A stretch of DNA of 64,000 bases, taken from positions 18,821 to 82,820 of the forward strand of contig NZ_JAWHTE010000021.1 of NCBI RefSeq assembly GCF_032586175.1. The letters are read 5' to 3'. A model generated the notes under the pieces. It did not search any database. It was not told the origin of the DNA and saw only the letters and a list, made by a program, of their open reading frames with translations. The translations under genes and the position numbers were made by a program. This stretch comes from Ovoidimarina sediminis (lineage in GTDB: Bacteria; Pseudomonadota; Alphaproteobacteria; Rhodobacterales; Rhodobacteraceae). Of the stretch, positions 16,703-24,918 are shown in pieces. How positions within the stretch are numbered: position 1 is the stretch's first letter; each line of letters begins with the position of its first letter.

Positions 16703-17914
16703 TCAGCTCAACGCCGCCTGCAGGTTCTCGTCGATCTTGTCGAGGAAACCGGTCGTCGTCAGCCACTTCTGTTCCGGCCCCACCAGAAGGGCGAGATCCT
16801 TCGTCATGTCGCCGCGTTCCACGGTTTCCACCACGACGCGTTCCAGTGTTTCCGCGAACTCCATCAGGCGCGCATTGTCGTCGAGCTTCGCGCGATGCTT
16901 GAGCCCGCCGGTCCAGGCAAAGATCGAGGCGGTCGAATTGGTCGAGGTCGCCTTGCCCGCCTGATGCTGGCGGTAGTGCCGCGTCACCGTCCCGTGGGCG
17001 GCCTCGGATTCGACGATTTTCCCGTCCGGCGTCATCAGGATCGAGGTCATGAGCCCCAGCGAGCCGAAGCCCTGCGCCACGGTATCCGACTGCACGTCGC
17101 CGTCGTAGTTCTTGCAGGCCCAGACGAACCCGCCCGACCATTTCATGGCCGAGGCCACCATGTCGTCGATCAGCCGGTGCTGATACTCGATCCCGGCCTC
17201 GTCGAAGCGCGGCTTGAACTCGTCCTCGAAGATCCGCTGAAAGATCAGCATGAACTGGCCGTCATATTCCTTCAGGATCGTGTTCTTGGTCGACAGGTAC
17301 ACCGACCAGCCGAGGTTCAGCCCGTAGTTGAACGAGGCACGGGCAAAATCCTCGATCGACTGATCGAGGTTGTACATGCCCATGTAGACGCCGGAAGAGG
17401 GCGCCTTGTAGACCTCGCGCTCGATCACCTCGCCGTCCTCGCCCACGTATTTCATCGACAGCGTGCCGGCGCCGGGAAACTTGAAATCGGTCGCCCGGTA
17501 CTGGTCGCCAAAAGCGTGGCGGCCGATCACGATGGGTTTCGTCCAGCCCGGGACAAGGCGGGGCACGTTCCGGCAGATGATCGGCGCGCGGAACACGACG
17601 CCGCCCAGGATGTTGCGGATCGTGCCGTTGGGCGAACGCCACATCTTCTTCAGCCCGAATTCCTCCACCCGGGCCTCGTCGGGCGTGATCGTCGCGCATT
17701 TCACGCCGACGCCCACCTCCTTGATCTTCTCGGCGGCGTCGATGGTGATCTGGTCGTCGGTGCGGTCGCGTTCCTCGATCCCGAGATCGTAATACAGAAG
17801 GTCGATATCCAGGTACGGCTCGATCAGCTTTTCGCGGATGAAGTGCCAGATGATCCGCGTCATCTCGTCTCCGTCGAGTTCGACGATGGGGTTTTCGACC
17901 TTGATTTTCGACAT
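16703..17914 (-). CDS. icd: NADP-dependent isocitrate dehydrogenase, dimeric type
   Basis: 403 aa from the ATG at 17914 (GGAGGATCC directly upstream). It is homologous to the eukaryotic-type homodimeric NADP-IDH of the TCA cycle (isocitrate to 2-oxoglutarate, CO2 and NADPH). Visible motifs are NPIVELDGDEMTRIIW, WRSPNGTIRNILGG (substrate loop), IGRHAFGDQYRATDF, YKAPSSGVYMGMYNLDQSI, the Mg/substrate aspartates in IDDMVASAMKWSGGFVWACKNYDGDVQSD, and EAAHGTVTRHYRQHQAGKATSTNS. It is divergently transcribed from a second, non-homologous monomeric NADP-IDH 240 bases away. Confidence 0.97.
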   Translation of the reverse strand: MSKIKVENPIVELDGDEMTRIIWHFIREKLIEPYLDIDLLYYDLGIEERDRTDDQITIDAAEKIKEVGVGVKCATITPDEARVEEFGLKKMWRSPNGTIRNILGGVVFRAPIICRNVPRLVPGWTKPIVIGRHAFGDQYRATDFKFPGAGTLSMKYVGEDGEVIEREVYKAPSSGVYMGMYNLDQSIEDFARASFNYGLNLGWSVYLSTKNTILKEYDGQFMLIFQRIFEDEFKPRFDEAGIEYQHRLIDDMVASAMKWSGGFVWACKNYDGDVQSDTVAQGFGSLGLMTSILMTPDGKIVESEAAHGTVTRHYRQHQAGKATSTNSTASIFAWTGGLKHRAKLDDNARLMEFAETLERVVVETVERGDMTKDLALLVGPEQKWLTTTGFLDKIDENLQAALS

Positions 17915-18155
17915 TGCGCCGGATCCTCCTGAGGGCTCGCGTCCGAAGGGCAGCATAGCCTGTCCCGCGCCCCCGGGTCAGGGGGTGTGGGGTGATGATG
18001 CGGCGCCAGGTCGCGGTGAATTCGTGGTTGGTATACATTCGTACACATTGACTTGTCGAGGCCGCTTCGATACGCGAAGCGCAATCCCGAACAGGCGGGC
18101 GCGGGAACGAGGGATGCGCGCCCGAAACCCCATAAGACACTTGGAGGCACGACGG

Positions 18156-20384
18156 ATGGCCCAGACCAGCACGCCGGACATCATCTACACAAAGGTTGAC
18201 GAAGCCCCTGAACTTGCGAGCGCTTCGCTTCTTCCCATCATCCGCAGCTTTGCCGCGCCTGTCGGGATCAAGATCGGCACGCGCGACATCTCGCTTGCGG
18301 GCCGGATCATCGCGGCCTTTCCGGAATACCTGACCGAAGATCAGCGCCAGTCCGACGACCTTGCGATCCTGGGCGATCTTGTGAAGACGCCCGAGGCGAA
18401 CGTGATCAAGCTGCCCAATATCTCGGCCTCCGTGCCGCAGCTGACGGCGGCGATCTCGGAACTTCAGGGGCAGGGCTACGCGCTTCCCGACTACCCCGAA
18501 AGCCCTGAAACCGATGAGGAAAAATCGGTGCGCGCGCGCTATGACGCGATCAAGGGCTCGGCCGTGAACCCGGTTCTGCGCGAAGGCAATTCCGACCGGC
18601 GCGCGGCCCAGGCGGTGAAGAACTACGCCATGGCGAACCCCCATTCGATGGGCGAATGGAGCGCCGACAGCAAGACGCATGTCGCCTCCATGACCGGCGA
18701 TGATTTCTACGCCAACGAAACCTCGACCACCGTGACCGCCGCGCAGGCGGGGCCGGCGAAAATCGTCTTCACCGGGACGGGCGATGTCGAGACCGTGCTG
18801 AAGGACGGCGTCGAGATCGCGGAAGGCACCGTCGTCGACGCAAGCTTCATGTCCGCCGCGGCGCTCCGGGCGTTTCTGAAGGAACAGGTGGCGGATGCGA
18901 AGGCGAAGGGCGTTCTGTTCTCGCTGCATCTGAAGGCCACGATGATGAAGGTTTCGGATCCGATCATCTTCGGGCATGCGGTTTCGGTGTTTCTTGAGGA
19001 TGTATTCGACACCCATGGCGAAACCCTGAAGGCGGCGGGCGTTAACCCGAATTCGGGGATCGGCGCGCTGGAGGCGCGGGTGGCGGAATTGCCCGAAGGC
19101 GTGCGGGGCCAGATCGAGGCCGATATCGCCGCGCTGATGGCGGCGCGGCCGCCGATGTACATGGTCGATTCCGATCGTGGAATCAGCAACCTGCACGTGC
19201 CGTCGGATGTGATCATCGACGCCTCGATGCCCGCCGTGATCCGCGCGGGCGGCAAGGGCTGGGGCCCGGACGGGCAGCCGGCGGATTGCAAATGCGTGAT
19301 CCCGGACCGGTCCTATGCCCCGGTCTATGACGAGACGATCAAGTACTTCAAGGAAACCGGCGCGCTTGATCCCGCCACCGCGGGCGCGGTGCAGAACGTG
19401 GGCCTGATGGCGCAGAAGGCCGAGGAATACGGCTCGCACCCCACCACCTTCGAGATCCCCGAGGCGGGGACGGTGAAAGTGATCGCCGCCAATGGCGACG
19501 TGCTTCACCAGCATGCGGTGGGCAAGGGTGATATCTGGCGCGCCTGCTTCACGCGAAAGGCCCCGATCGAGGATTGGGTGCGGCTTGGCATTGCGCGGCA
19601 GAAGGCCACCGGGGCGCAGGCGATTTTCTGGCTCGACGCGAACCGGGCGCATGACGCCGAGCTGATCAAGTATGTGAAGCCGATGCTGGAAGCCGCTGGT
19701 GTGGATGACAAATTCGAGATCATGGCCCCGCGCGAGGCAACGCGTGCGTCACTGGAGACGATCCGGGCGGGCAAGGATTCGATCGCGATCACCGGCAACG
19801 TCCTGCGCGACTACCTGACCGATCTGTTCCCGATCCTCGAGCTTGGGACCTCGGCGAAGATGCTGTCGATCGTGAAACTGATGCAGGGCGGCGGGTTGTT
19901 CGAAACCGGGGCCGGTGGATCGGCGCCGAAGCATGTGCAGCAGCTTGAACGCGAGAACCACCTGCGCTGGGACAGCCTGGGCGAGTTCTGTGCGCTGGGT
20001 GAAAGCCTGAATTACCTGGGTGAAGCGACTGGAAAGAAAGGCGCTTCCGTCCTGGGCGCGGCGGTGGATGCGGCGACGCAGAAGATCCTCGACCATGGCC
20101 ATTCACCGGAGCGGAAGGTGGGCCAGAACGACACGCGGACAAGCCATTTCTACTTCGCGCTGCACTGGGCCGAGGCGCTGGCGGCGCAGACCGATGACGC
20201 GGAGCTTGCGGCGCATTTCGGGCCGATTGCCGAGGCGCTGAAGGACAGCGAGGCGACGATCCTGGCCGAGCTGAAGGCGGCGGAGGGATCGCCTGCCGAT
20301 ACCGGCGGCTACTACCACACCGATCCGGAAAAGACCGCGGCGGTGATGCGCCCGAGCGAGACGCTGAATTCGATCATCGGCTAG
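18156..20384 (+). CDS. NADP-dependent isocitrate dehydrogenase, monomeric type
   Basis: 742 aa, the usual length for the monomeric IDH (Azotobacter/Corynebacterium type), which does the same reaction as dimeric Icd with an unrelated sequence. Recognisable are TSTPDIIYTKVDEAPELA at the start, NIIKLPNISASVPQL-like VIKLPNISASVPQLTAAI, KGSAVNPVLREGNSDRRA, HVASMTGDDFYANE, FSLHLKATMMKVSDPIIFGH, DRSYAPVYDETI, and the C-terminal LGEFCALGESL and NDTRTSHFYFALHWAEALAAQ. The start is the ATG at 18156 with GGAGG at 18143. A TTGACT near 18048 and a GTATAC/GTACAC pair (18031-18046) lie in the shared intergenic region. The stop overlaps the next gene's stop by 4 bases in a CTAG palindrome. Confidence 0.96.
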   Translation: MAQTSTPDIIYTKVDEAPELASASLLPIIRSFAAPVGIKIGTRDISLAGRIIAAFPEYLTEDQRQSDDLAILGDLVKTPEANVIKLPNISASVPQLTAAISELQGQGYALPDYPESPETDEEKSVRARYDAIKGSAVNPVLREGNSDRRAAQAVKNYAMANPHSMGEWSADSKTHVASMTGDDFYANETSTTVTAAQAGPAKIVFTGTGDVETVLKDGVEIAEGTVVDASFMSAAALRAFLKEQVADAKAKGVLFSLHLKATMMKVSDPIIFGHAVSVFLEDVFDTHGETLKAAGVNPNSGIGALEARVAELPEGVRGQIEADIAALMAARPPMYMVDSDRGISNLHVPSDVIIDASMPAVIRAGGKGWGPDGQPADCKCVIPDRSYAPVYDETIKYFKETGALDPATAGAVQNVGLMAQKAEEYGSHPTTFEIPEAGTVKVIAANGDVLHQHAVGKGDIWRACFTRKAPIEDWVRLGIARQKATGAQAIFWLDANRAHDAELIKYVKPMLEAAGVDDKFEIMAPREATRASLETIRAGKDSIAITGNVLRDYLTDLFPILELGTSAKMLSIVKLMQGGGLFETGAGGSAPKHVQQLERENHLRWDSLGEFCALGESLNYLGEATGKKGASVLGAAVDAATQKILDHGHSPERKVGQNDTRTSHFYFALHWAEALAAQTDDAELAAHFGPIAEALKDSEATILAELKAAEGSPADTGGYYHTDPEKTAAVMRPSETLNSIIG

Positions 20385-20953
20385 GCGCCGAACCAGGCGC
20401 GGATGCGGGTTTCGAGGTGCGCCCAGACAATGGGCGCACCGCGCTTTGCCTTGCTTGCAACTCGTGTCTCAAGTTGTTCATAAGTCACGTTAAATTCGGC
20501 CCAGGTTCCGCCGCCTGACTGCAGGTTGGCGACGACGGGCTGGATCCTGTCAAGGGATTTGGCGAAGACCGCGTCATCGGATTCGGCGGCTTCGAATTCG
20601 TCCCAGAGGGCGCGGAATTCCGCGGCCTGATCGGGGGGAAGGAGGCCGAAGAGCCGGTCGGCGGCCAGTGCTTCCCGCGCCGCCTGCCTGGCCGGGTCGT
20701 GGCCGCCGTGGATCGGGGCGTCGCCCGCGTCTATCTCGACAATATCGTGCAAAAGCAACATCTTGAGGACGCGGTTGATATCGACGGGCCGCGTCGCATG
20801 TTCGGCCAGCGTCAGCGCGTAGAGCATGATGTGCCAGCTGTGTTCGGCCGAATTTTCACGGCGCGAACCGTCGTGGAGGGTGGTGCCGCGGAGGATGGAT
20901 TTGAGCCGGTCGGCTTCGTTCAGAAAGGCAAGCTGGGCGTCTAGTCGGGACAT
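20381..20953 (-). CDS. HD-domain phosphohydrolase (YfbR-like)
   Basis: 190 aa from the ATG at 20953. The HD superfamily metal ligands are visible: H in ENSAEHSWHIML (H-W-H), HD in LLLHDIVEIDAGD, and the distal D in FAKSLDRIQPVV. The pattern matches the HD family 3/YfbR-like 5'-nucleotidases, which remove phosphate from (deoxy)nucleoside monophosphates. Its start is preceded within 55-95 bases by four phased GTACAC repeats. It lies downstream of the winged-helix/TPR regulator on the same strand (gap about 170 bases). It converges on the monomeric IDH with a 4-base overlap of stops. Confidence 0.88.
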   Translation of the reverse strand: MSRLDAQLAFLNEADRLKSILRGTTLHDGSRRENSAEHSWHIMLYALTLAEHATRPVDINRVLKMLLLHDIVEIDAGDAPIHGGHDPARQAAREALAADRLFGLLPPDQAAEFRALWDEFEAAESDDAVFAKSLDRIQPVVANLQSGGGTWAEFNVTYEQLETRVASKAKRGAPIVWAHLETRIRAWFGA

Positions 20954-21007
20954 CGTTGTTACCTTTCCGGTCGGTGCATTAAGCGGAAATCTGGCCGAAA
21001 ACCGGCC

Positions 21008-21046
21008 GTACACCCGGCGTACACAACCTGTACACAGCGCGTACAC
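21008..21046 (-). promoter_or_regulatory. Four GTACAC repeats at exact 11-bp spacing
   Basis: GTACAC begins at 21008, 21019, 21030 and 21041, an exact 11-base period, so all four lie on the same helix face. Read toward the HD gene they are GTGTAC plus five variable bases. They end 55 bases from the HD start codon, in its promoter region. No cognate regulator is recognised; the adjacent winged-helix/TPR protein is a candidate by position only. Confidence 0.55.
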
Positions 21047-21126
21047 AGAAAATCGTTCCGCCCGCGCATCGAGCGTACGTTAAGGATTGGGGACGGTCCT
21101 GTCGGGATTTCGTAACGCCCCACCTG

Positions 21127-22674
21127 CTAGCGTTCGGGCAAACCCGCCATGCGGAGCCCTTCGAGCCAGAGCTGCTGGTTCGCGTCGGGCACGATCGGGA
21201 TCATCTTTTCCAGCCGCTCGATCGTCAGGTGCGGCATCCGGGCCAGAAGCTGATCGAGGGCCACGCGCGCTTCGTCCATCCGTCCGAGATGGGCGAGGGC
21301 GGAGACCCGCTGGCGGAGCGCCGGGCCGTAATCGGGATCGACCTGAAGCATGCGGTCGGTGTTGTCGATCGCTGCCTCGAATTTCCGCGCGAGGATGAGC
21401 GCGATGCCCTTGCCGGACATCCAGAGGGTGCGCGTGGGATCGGCGGGGCTGAGCGCCATGGCCCGGTCGAAGGCCGCGAGCGTGGCGTCGTATTCGCCCT
21501 TGCAGCCATGGGCTGTCGCCTTGAAGCCATAGGCCGAGGCGAGGTTCGGATTGATCGCGAGCGCGGCCTCGAGCCGGTCGAAGCATTCGTCATGCCGCCC
21601 GCCGAACATCGCCGCGAGCCCCAGAACCGCGATGGCGCCGGCATCATAGGCATCGAGCGTCGCCGCGCGGCGGGCCGCGGCCTCGGCGGCGCGGATTTCC
21701 TCGATCGGGTCGGCGCACCAGGCGTTCAGCATCTTGTGGTAGTGGCAGAACGCCTTGGTGGAATGCGCAAGGGCGAGATCGGGGGCGGTTTCGATCACCT
21801 GTTCGAGGATGGCGAGCGCGGTGTCGGTATCGTCGCGGGAAAACTTGTCCATGTGCCAGCGCGCGCGCATCACGCGTTCCCAGTCCGAGAGCCGCGCGAT
21901 GTCCTTCCGGAAGGCCGAGGACATCTCGTGATACTGGGTTTGCGGGGCGATGGCGGTGACGGCCTTTGCCGTGATCTCGTCCTGCACCTCGAAGATATCT
22001 GTCAGTTCGCCGTCGTAGCGGTCGGACCAGATGGTGCGGTCGGCGCCCGCGTCGATCAGTTGCACGGCCACGCGGATGCGGTGGCCGACCTGGCGGACGG
22101 AGCCTTCGAGGATGTACTTGACGCCGAGGGTCGCGGCGATCTCGCGCGCCGAGACGGCCTGGCCCCGGAAGGCGAAGCTGGAGTTCCGGGCGATGACGGA
22201 AAGCTCGTGGAAGCGGGAGAGGGCGTTCAGGATATCTTCCGCGATGCCGTCGGCGAAGAAGGCGAGGTCGGGGCTGTCGCCCATCACCGCGAAGGGCAGG
22301 ACGGCGATGGAGGGGGTGGTGGCCGCTGTGCCTGCCGGGGCCGGGCTGTCGGTTTCGGGCGTCGCGCCGAAGCGGAAGCCGCGCCCGTGCACGGTTTTGA
22401 CGAGGCGCTGTTCGGTGCCGTCGTCGCCGAGCGCGCGGCGAAGCGCGTTGACGCGCGAGGACACCGCGCTTTCGGAAACGATGCGGCCCGACCAGACGGT
22501 TTCGATGATCTCGTCCTTCGTGACCACCCGGTCGTGGTTGCGGACAAGCAGGGTCAGAAGATCGAAGACCTGGGGTTCCATGGGCACGGGGGCGCCGTTC
22601 GCGCGAAGCTCTGCCCCCGCGATATCGAGGGTGAAGCCCTCGAAGCGATAGACCTGTACATCGTGCCCCGCCAT
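21127..22674 (-). CDS. Winged-helix regulator with FlgO-like and TPR domains
   Basis: 515 aa from the ATG at 22674. The N-terminal OmpR/PhoB-type winged helix (about residues 5-100: EPQVFDLLTLLVRNHDRVVTKDEIIETVWSGRIVSESAVSSRVNALRRALGDDG, KTVHGRGFRF) has no receiver domain, like CadC/ToxR. Then comes a TolB/FlgO-like segment (SIAVLPFAVMGDSPDLAFFADGIAEDILNALSRFHELSVIARNSSFAFRG, YILEGSVR, IDAGADRTIWSDRYDGELTDIFEVQDEIT). The C-terminal half is a series of TPR repeats (ALAINPNLASAYGFKATAHGCKGEYDATLAAFDRAMALSP). This is a widespread alphaproteobacterial one-component architecture; ligand unknown. A small gene is divergent 141 bases away. Confidence 0.88.
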   Translation of the reverse strand: MAGHDVQVYRFEGFTLDIAGAELRANGAPVPMEPQVFDLLTLLVRNHDRVVTKDEIIETVWSGRIVSESAVSSRVNALRRALGDDGTEQRLVKTVHGRGFRFGATPETDSPAPAGTAATTPSIAVLPFAVMGDSPDLAFFADGIAEDILNALSRFHELSVIARNSSFAFRGQAVSAREIAATLGVKYILEGSVRQVGHRIRVAVQLIDAGADRTIWSDRYDGELTDIFEVQDEITAKAVTAIAPQTQYHEMSSAFRKDIARLSDWERVMRARWHMDKFSRDDTDTALAILEQVIETAPDLALAHSTKAFCHYHKMLNAWCADPIEEIRAAEAAARRAATLDAYDAGAIAVLGLAAMFGGRHDECFDRLEAALAINPNLASAYGFKATAHGCKGEYDATLAAFDRAMALSPADPTRTLWMSGKGIALILARKFEAAIDNTDRMLQVDPDYGPALRQRVSALAHLGRMDEARVALDQLLARMPHLTIERLEKMIPIVPDANQQLWLEGLRMAGLPER

Positions 22675-22815
22675 GGGGGTACTGAACGCTGTCGTGACGT
22701 GCTCTGCAAGCGTCTCAAGGAAATCGTGACGAAATCTCAAGACCGGCTTCAAGCCTTTGGGCCGCGCCCTGGGCAGGGTGGGGGCATCGACGGCAATCAA
22801 AGAAGGATCGGCACG

Positions 22816-22983
22816 ATGACACAGGATCACAGAGAGTTCTTCCGGGCGGACGGATCGATCGACATGGAGCGCGCGATGCGCGCCGGTCGGCGGGTGCGGG
22901 CCGAGGCGTTCCGCGAGGGGATCGCCGAGGTGAAGCGGGTGTTTGCGGGGGAGCCGCGGGTGCAGCGGCGGATCTACTGGTAG
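22816..22983 (+). CDS. Small Arg-rich protein (55 aa)
   Basis: ATG at 22816 with AGAAGG nine bases upstream. The product MTQDHREFFRADGSIDMERAM... ends in QRRIYW and has a regular pattern of Arg, Ala and hydrophobics compatible with one amphipathic helix. GC-rich codon use and a good ribosome site argue for a real gene. It is divergent from the winged-helix/TPR regulator. I do not know the function; it resembles small Rhodobacterales-restricted proteins in size and composition. Confidence 0.55.
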   Translation: MTQDHREFFRADGSIDMERAMRAGRRVRAEAFREGIAEVKRVFAGEPRVQRRIYW

Positions 22984-23114
22984 GGGGCTTCGTCGCCCGT
23001 TCCGGGCGCAGGCGTGATGCGCCTGGCCCGCTGATGCCCGTGGCAAGGCTTAGCAGGCCAGTCGCGCGTCGCCGGTCAGGCGGCCGATGGAGGTAGGTCT
23101 TTGGAGGAAGATCG

Positions 23115-24053
23115 ATGAGGGCAATCATCTACGGGGCCGGCGCATTGGGGTGCTTCTACGGTGCCCGGCTGCAGGAGAGCGGGCACGACGTCACCTACAT
23201 CGCCAGAGGCGCGCATCTGGAGGCCATGCAGCGAAACGGTCTGCGCATCGAAAGCCGTTTGGGGGATGTCCACATTGAGACAATCGATGCAACCGACGAT
23301 CCGACCATGGTTCGGCAGGGCGATCTGATCTTTTTCGCGGTCAAGAATTACGATGTCGAGACCGCGATCCCGGCCATGGCCGGGCTGGTGGGCGCGGACA
23401 CCAGGATCATCACGGTGCAGAACGGCGTCTGGGCCCAGCCGCTTCTGGCAGACAGGTTTGGCCGTGAGCGCGTGCTGCCGGGTGTTGTCGTGCTGCCCGC
23501 CGATATCAAGGCGCCGGGCGTGATCCGGACGCCCGCAGAGGTGGAACTGGGTGGCCTGACGTTCGGCCCCTACGGAGGGGGCGTTTCGGAGCATGCCGTG
23601 AGGATCCATGACGCCTTTGTGGCCAGCGGTGTGCCCGCGACGCTGACGGAGGATATCTGGCGCGCGTTGTGGGAGAAATTCATCCGGCTTTCGGCCTATT
23701 CGGCGATGACGGTGTCGGCGCGCCTGAACATCGGGGCGATCCAGAAGACGGCCGCTGCGCGCGACCTCATGCACTCCCTGGTCGGCGAGACGGCGGCGAT
23801 TGCCCGGGCGTCACACGGAAGCGTGCCGCCGGACGCGGCGAAGAGCGCGTTCGACTTTCTCATGTCGCTGCCGTCCGACATTCACGCGTCGATGCTGGAC
23901 GACCTCCTGCGGGGGAAGCGCATCGAGCTTGACTGGTTATCGGGCGAGGTGATCCGGAGGGGCAGGGAGCTGGGCATCCCGACGCCCAGCCATGCATTCG
24001 CCCATGCCGTGCTGTCGCCCTATATCGGCGGCCGGCCCGAGGGCGCTTTCTAG
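23115..24053 (+). CDS. Ketopantoate reductase family (PanE/ApbA-like) oxidoreductase
   Basis: 312 aa. The N-terminal Rossmann motif GAGALGCFYGARL is followed by HDVTYIARGAHLEAM. FFAVKNYDVETAI and TVQNGV carry the conserved Lys and Asn regions. The C-terminal ApbA_C domain contains WEKFIRLSAYSAMTVSARLNIG, with the Lys of the catalytic region, and DLLRGKRIELDWLSGEVIRRGRELGIPTPSH (Glu/Ser pattern). NADPH-dependent reduction of a 2-oxo acid is expected. Many paralogues of true PanE exist, and panB/panC are not nearby, so pantothenate synthesis is not assured. Monocistronic; GGAGG lies about 10 bases before the start. Confidence 0.88.
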   Translation: MRAIIYGAGALGCFYGARLQESGHDVTYIARGAHLEAMQRNGLRIESRLGDVHIETIDATDDPTMVRQGDLIFFAVKNYDVETAIPAMAGLVGADTRIITVQNGVWAQPLLADRFGRERVLPGVVVLPADIKAPGVIRTPAEVELGGLTFGPYGGGVSEHAVRIHDAFVASGVPATLTEDIWRALWEKFIRLSAYSAMTVSARLNIGAIQKTAAARDLMHSLVGETAAIARASHGSVPPDAAKSAFDFLMSLPSDIHASMLDDLLRGKRIELDWLSGEVIRRGRELGIPTPSHAFAHAVLSPYIGGRPEGAF

Positions 24054-24077
24054 AAGCGCCCTTCTGGCCCGGATGCC

Positions 24078-24731
24078 TCAGCGCGTCGTTTCCGTCAGGC
24101 GGCGTTCGACGTAGCCCTGCACGTGGCCGATCATCTCTTCCATATACGGATCTTCGAAGAAGTGGCCGGCGCCCTCGATCTCGGTATGGGTGATCGTGAT
24201 GCCCTTCTGCTCGTGCAGCTTCTCGACAAGCGTGTGGGTGTCGCGGGGCGGGGCCACGCGATCGGCCGTGCCGTTGATGATGAGGCCCGAGGAGGGGCAG
24301 GGGGCGAGGAACGAGAAGTCGTACATGTTGGCCGGCGGCGAGACGGAGATGAACCCCGTGATCTCGGGCCGGCGCATCAGAAGCTGCATGCCGATCCAGG
24401 CGCCGAAGGAGAAGCCCGCGACCCAGCAATGCTTGGAGTTCTGGTTCATCGACTGGAGGTAGTCGAGCGCCGAGGCGGCATCCGACAATTCCCCGATGCC
24501 CTGATCGTATTCGCCCTGGCTGCGGCCCACGCCGCGGAAGTTGAAGCGCAGAACGGTGAAGCCGATCTGGTGGAAGGCGTAGTGCAGGTTGTACACCACG
24601 CGGTTGTTCATCGTGCCGCCGAACTGCGGATGCGGATGCAGGATGATCGCGATCGGTGCGTCCTTGATCTTCTGCGGATGATAGCGGCCTTCGAGGCGCC
24701 CTTCGGGCCCCGGAAAAATCACCTCGGGCAT
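24078..24731 (-). CDS. Alpha/beta hydrolase (dienelactone-hydrolase-like)
   Basis: 217 aa. The core motifs are the oxyanion region IILHPHPQFGGTMNNRV, RFNFRGVGRSQGEYD, nucleophile elbow AGFSFGAWIG (G-x-S-x-G, Ser near residue 109), Asp in LIINGTADRVAPP and His in EGAGHFFED. This belongs to the short bacterial alpha/beta hydrolase group (YuxL/dienelactone hydrolase-like) often annotated as 2,4-dioxo or serine-peptidase-like hydrolases; the substrate is unknown. It is divergent from the iscR-suf operon with a 187-bp shared gap containing the Irr box. Confidence 0.88.
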   Translation of the reverse strand: MPEVIFPGPEGRLEGRYHPQKIKDAPIAIILHPHPQFGGTMNNRVVYNLHYAFHQIGFTVLRFNFRGVGRSQGEYDQGIGELSDAASALDYLQSMNQNSKHCWVAGFSFGAWIGMQLLMRRPEITGFISVSPPANMYDFSFLAPCPSSGLIINGTADRVAPPRDTHTLVEKLHEQKGITITHTEIEGAGHFFEDPYMEEMIGHVQGYVERRLTETTR

Positions 24732-24770
24732 TCTCGTCCCATTCCCTTGCCGACCCCGCGCCCGGAGATG

Positions 24771-24799
24771 TTGACGGTTTTCGTCAGGGTCCTTAGAAC
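24771..24799 (+). promoter_or_regulatory. Predicted promoter of iscR-suf operon
   Basis: TTGACG (24771-24776), 17 bases, TAGAAC (24794-24799). The -10 element lies inside the Irr palindrome, so Irr binding would block polymerase. Confidence 0.4.
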
Positions 24800-24807
24800 T
24801 GTTCTAA
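24793..24807 (+). promoter_or_regulatory. Irr box (iron control element)
   Basis: TTAGAACTGTTCTAA is a perfect palindrome around one base and matches the ICE/Irr motif TTAGAA-N3-TTCTAA known from Rhizobiales and Rhodobacterales. It lies 112 bases upstream of iscR. Irr is a haem-responsive Fur-family regulator active under low iron, so the operon is predicted to respond to iron as well as to IscR. Confidence 0.7.
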
Positions 24808-24918
24808 ACAACGCGCGATGACGTCGCCTCGACCGGGCCAGATTGCACCTAAGGCCCCTGTCCAGCCACGTCAATGTCTCAAGGGCCGATTGGCCCTGAT
24901 CCCGGGAGGTCTTGGCCC

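Noticed and set aside
17262..19652. 796-codon minus-strand frame spanning both isocitrate dehydrogenase loci
   Set aside because: Overlaps two certain genes and translates one of them out of frame; no domain seen.
21127..23046. Longer version (639 aa) of the winged-helix/TPR regulator
   Set aside because: The extra N-terminus is antisense to a better-supported 55-aa gene and lacks similarity; the ATG at 22674 starts just before the winged helix.
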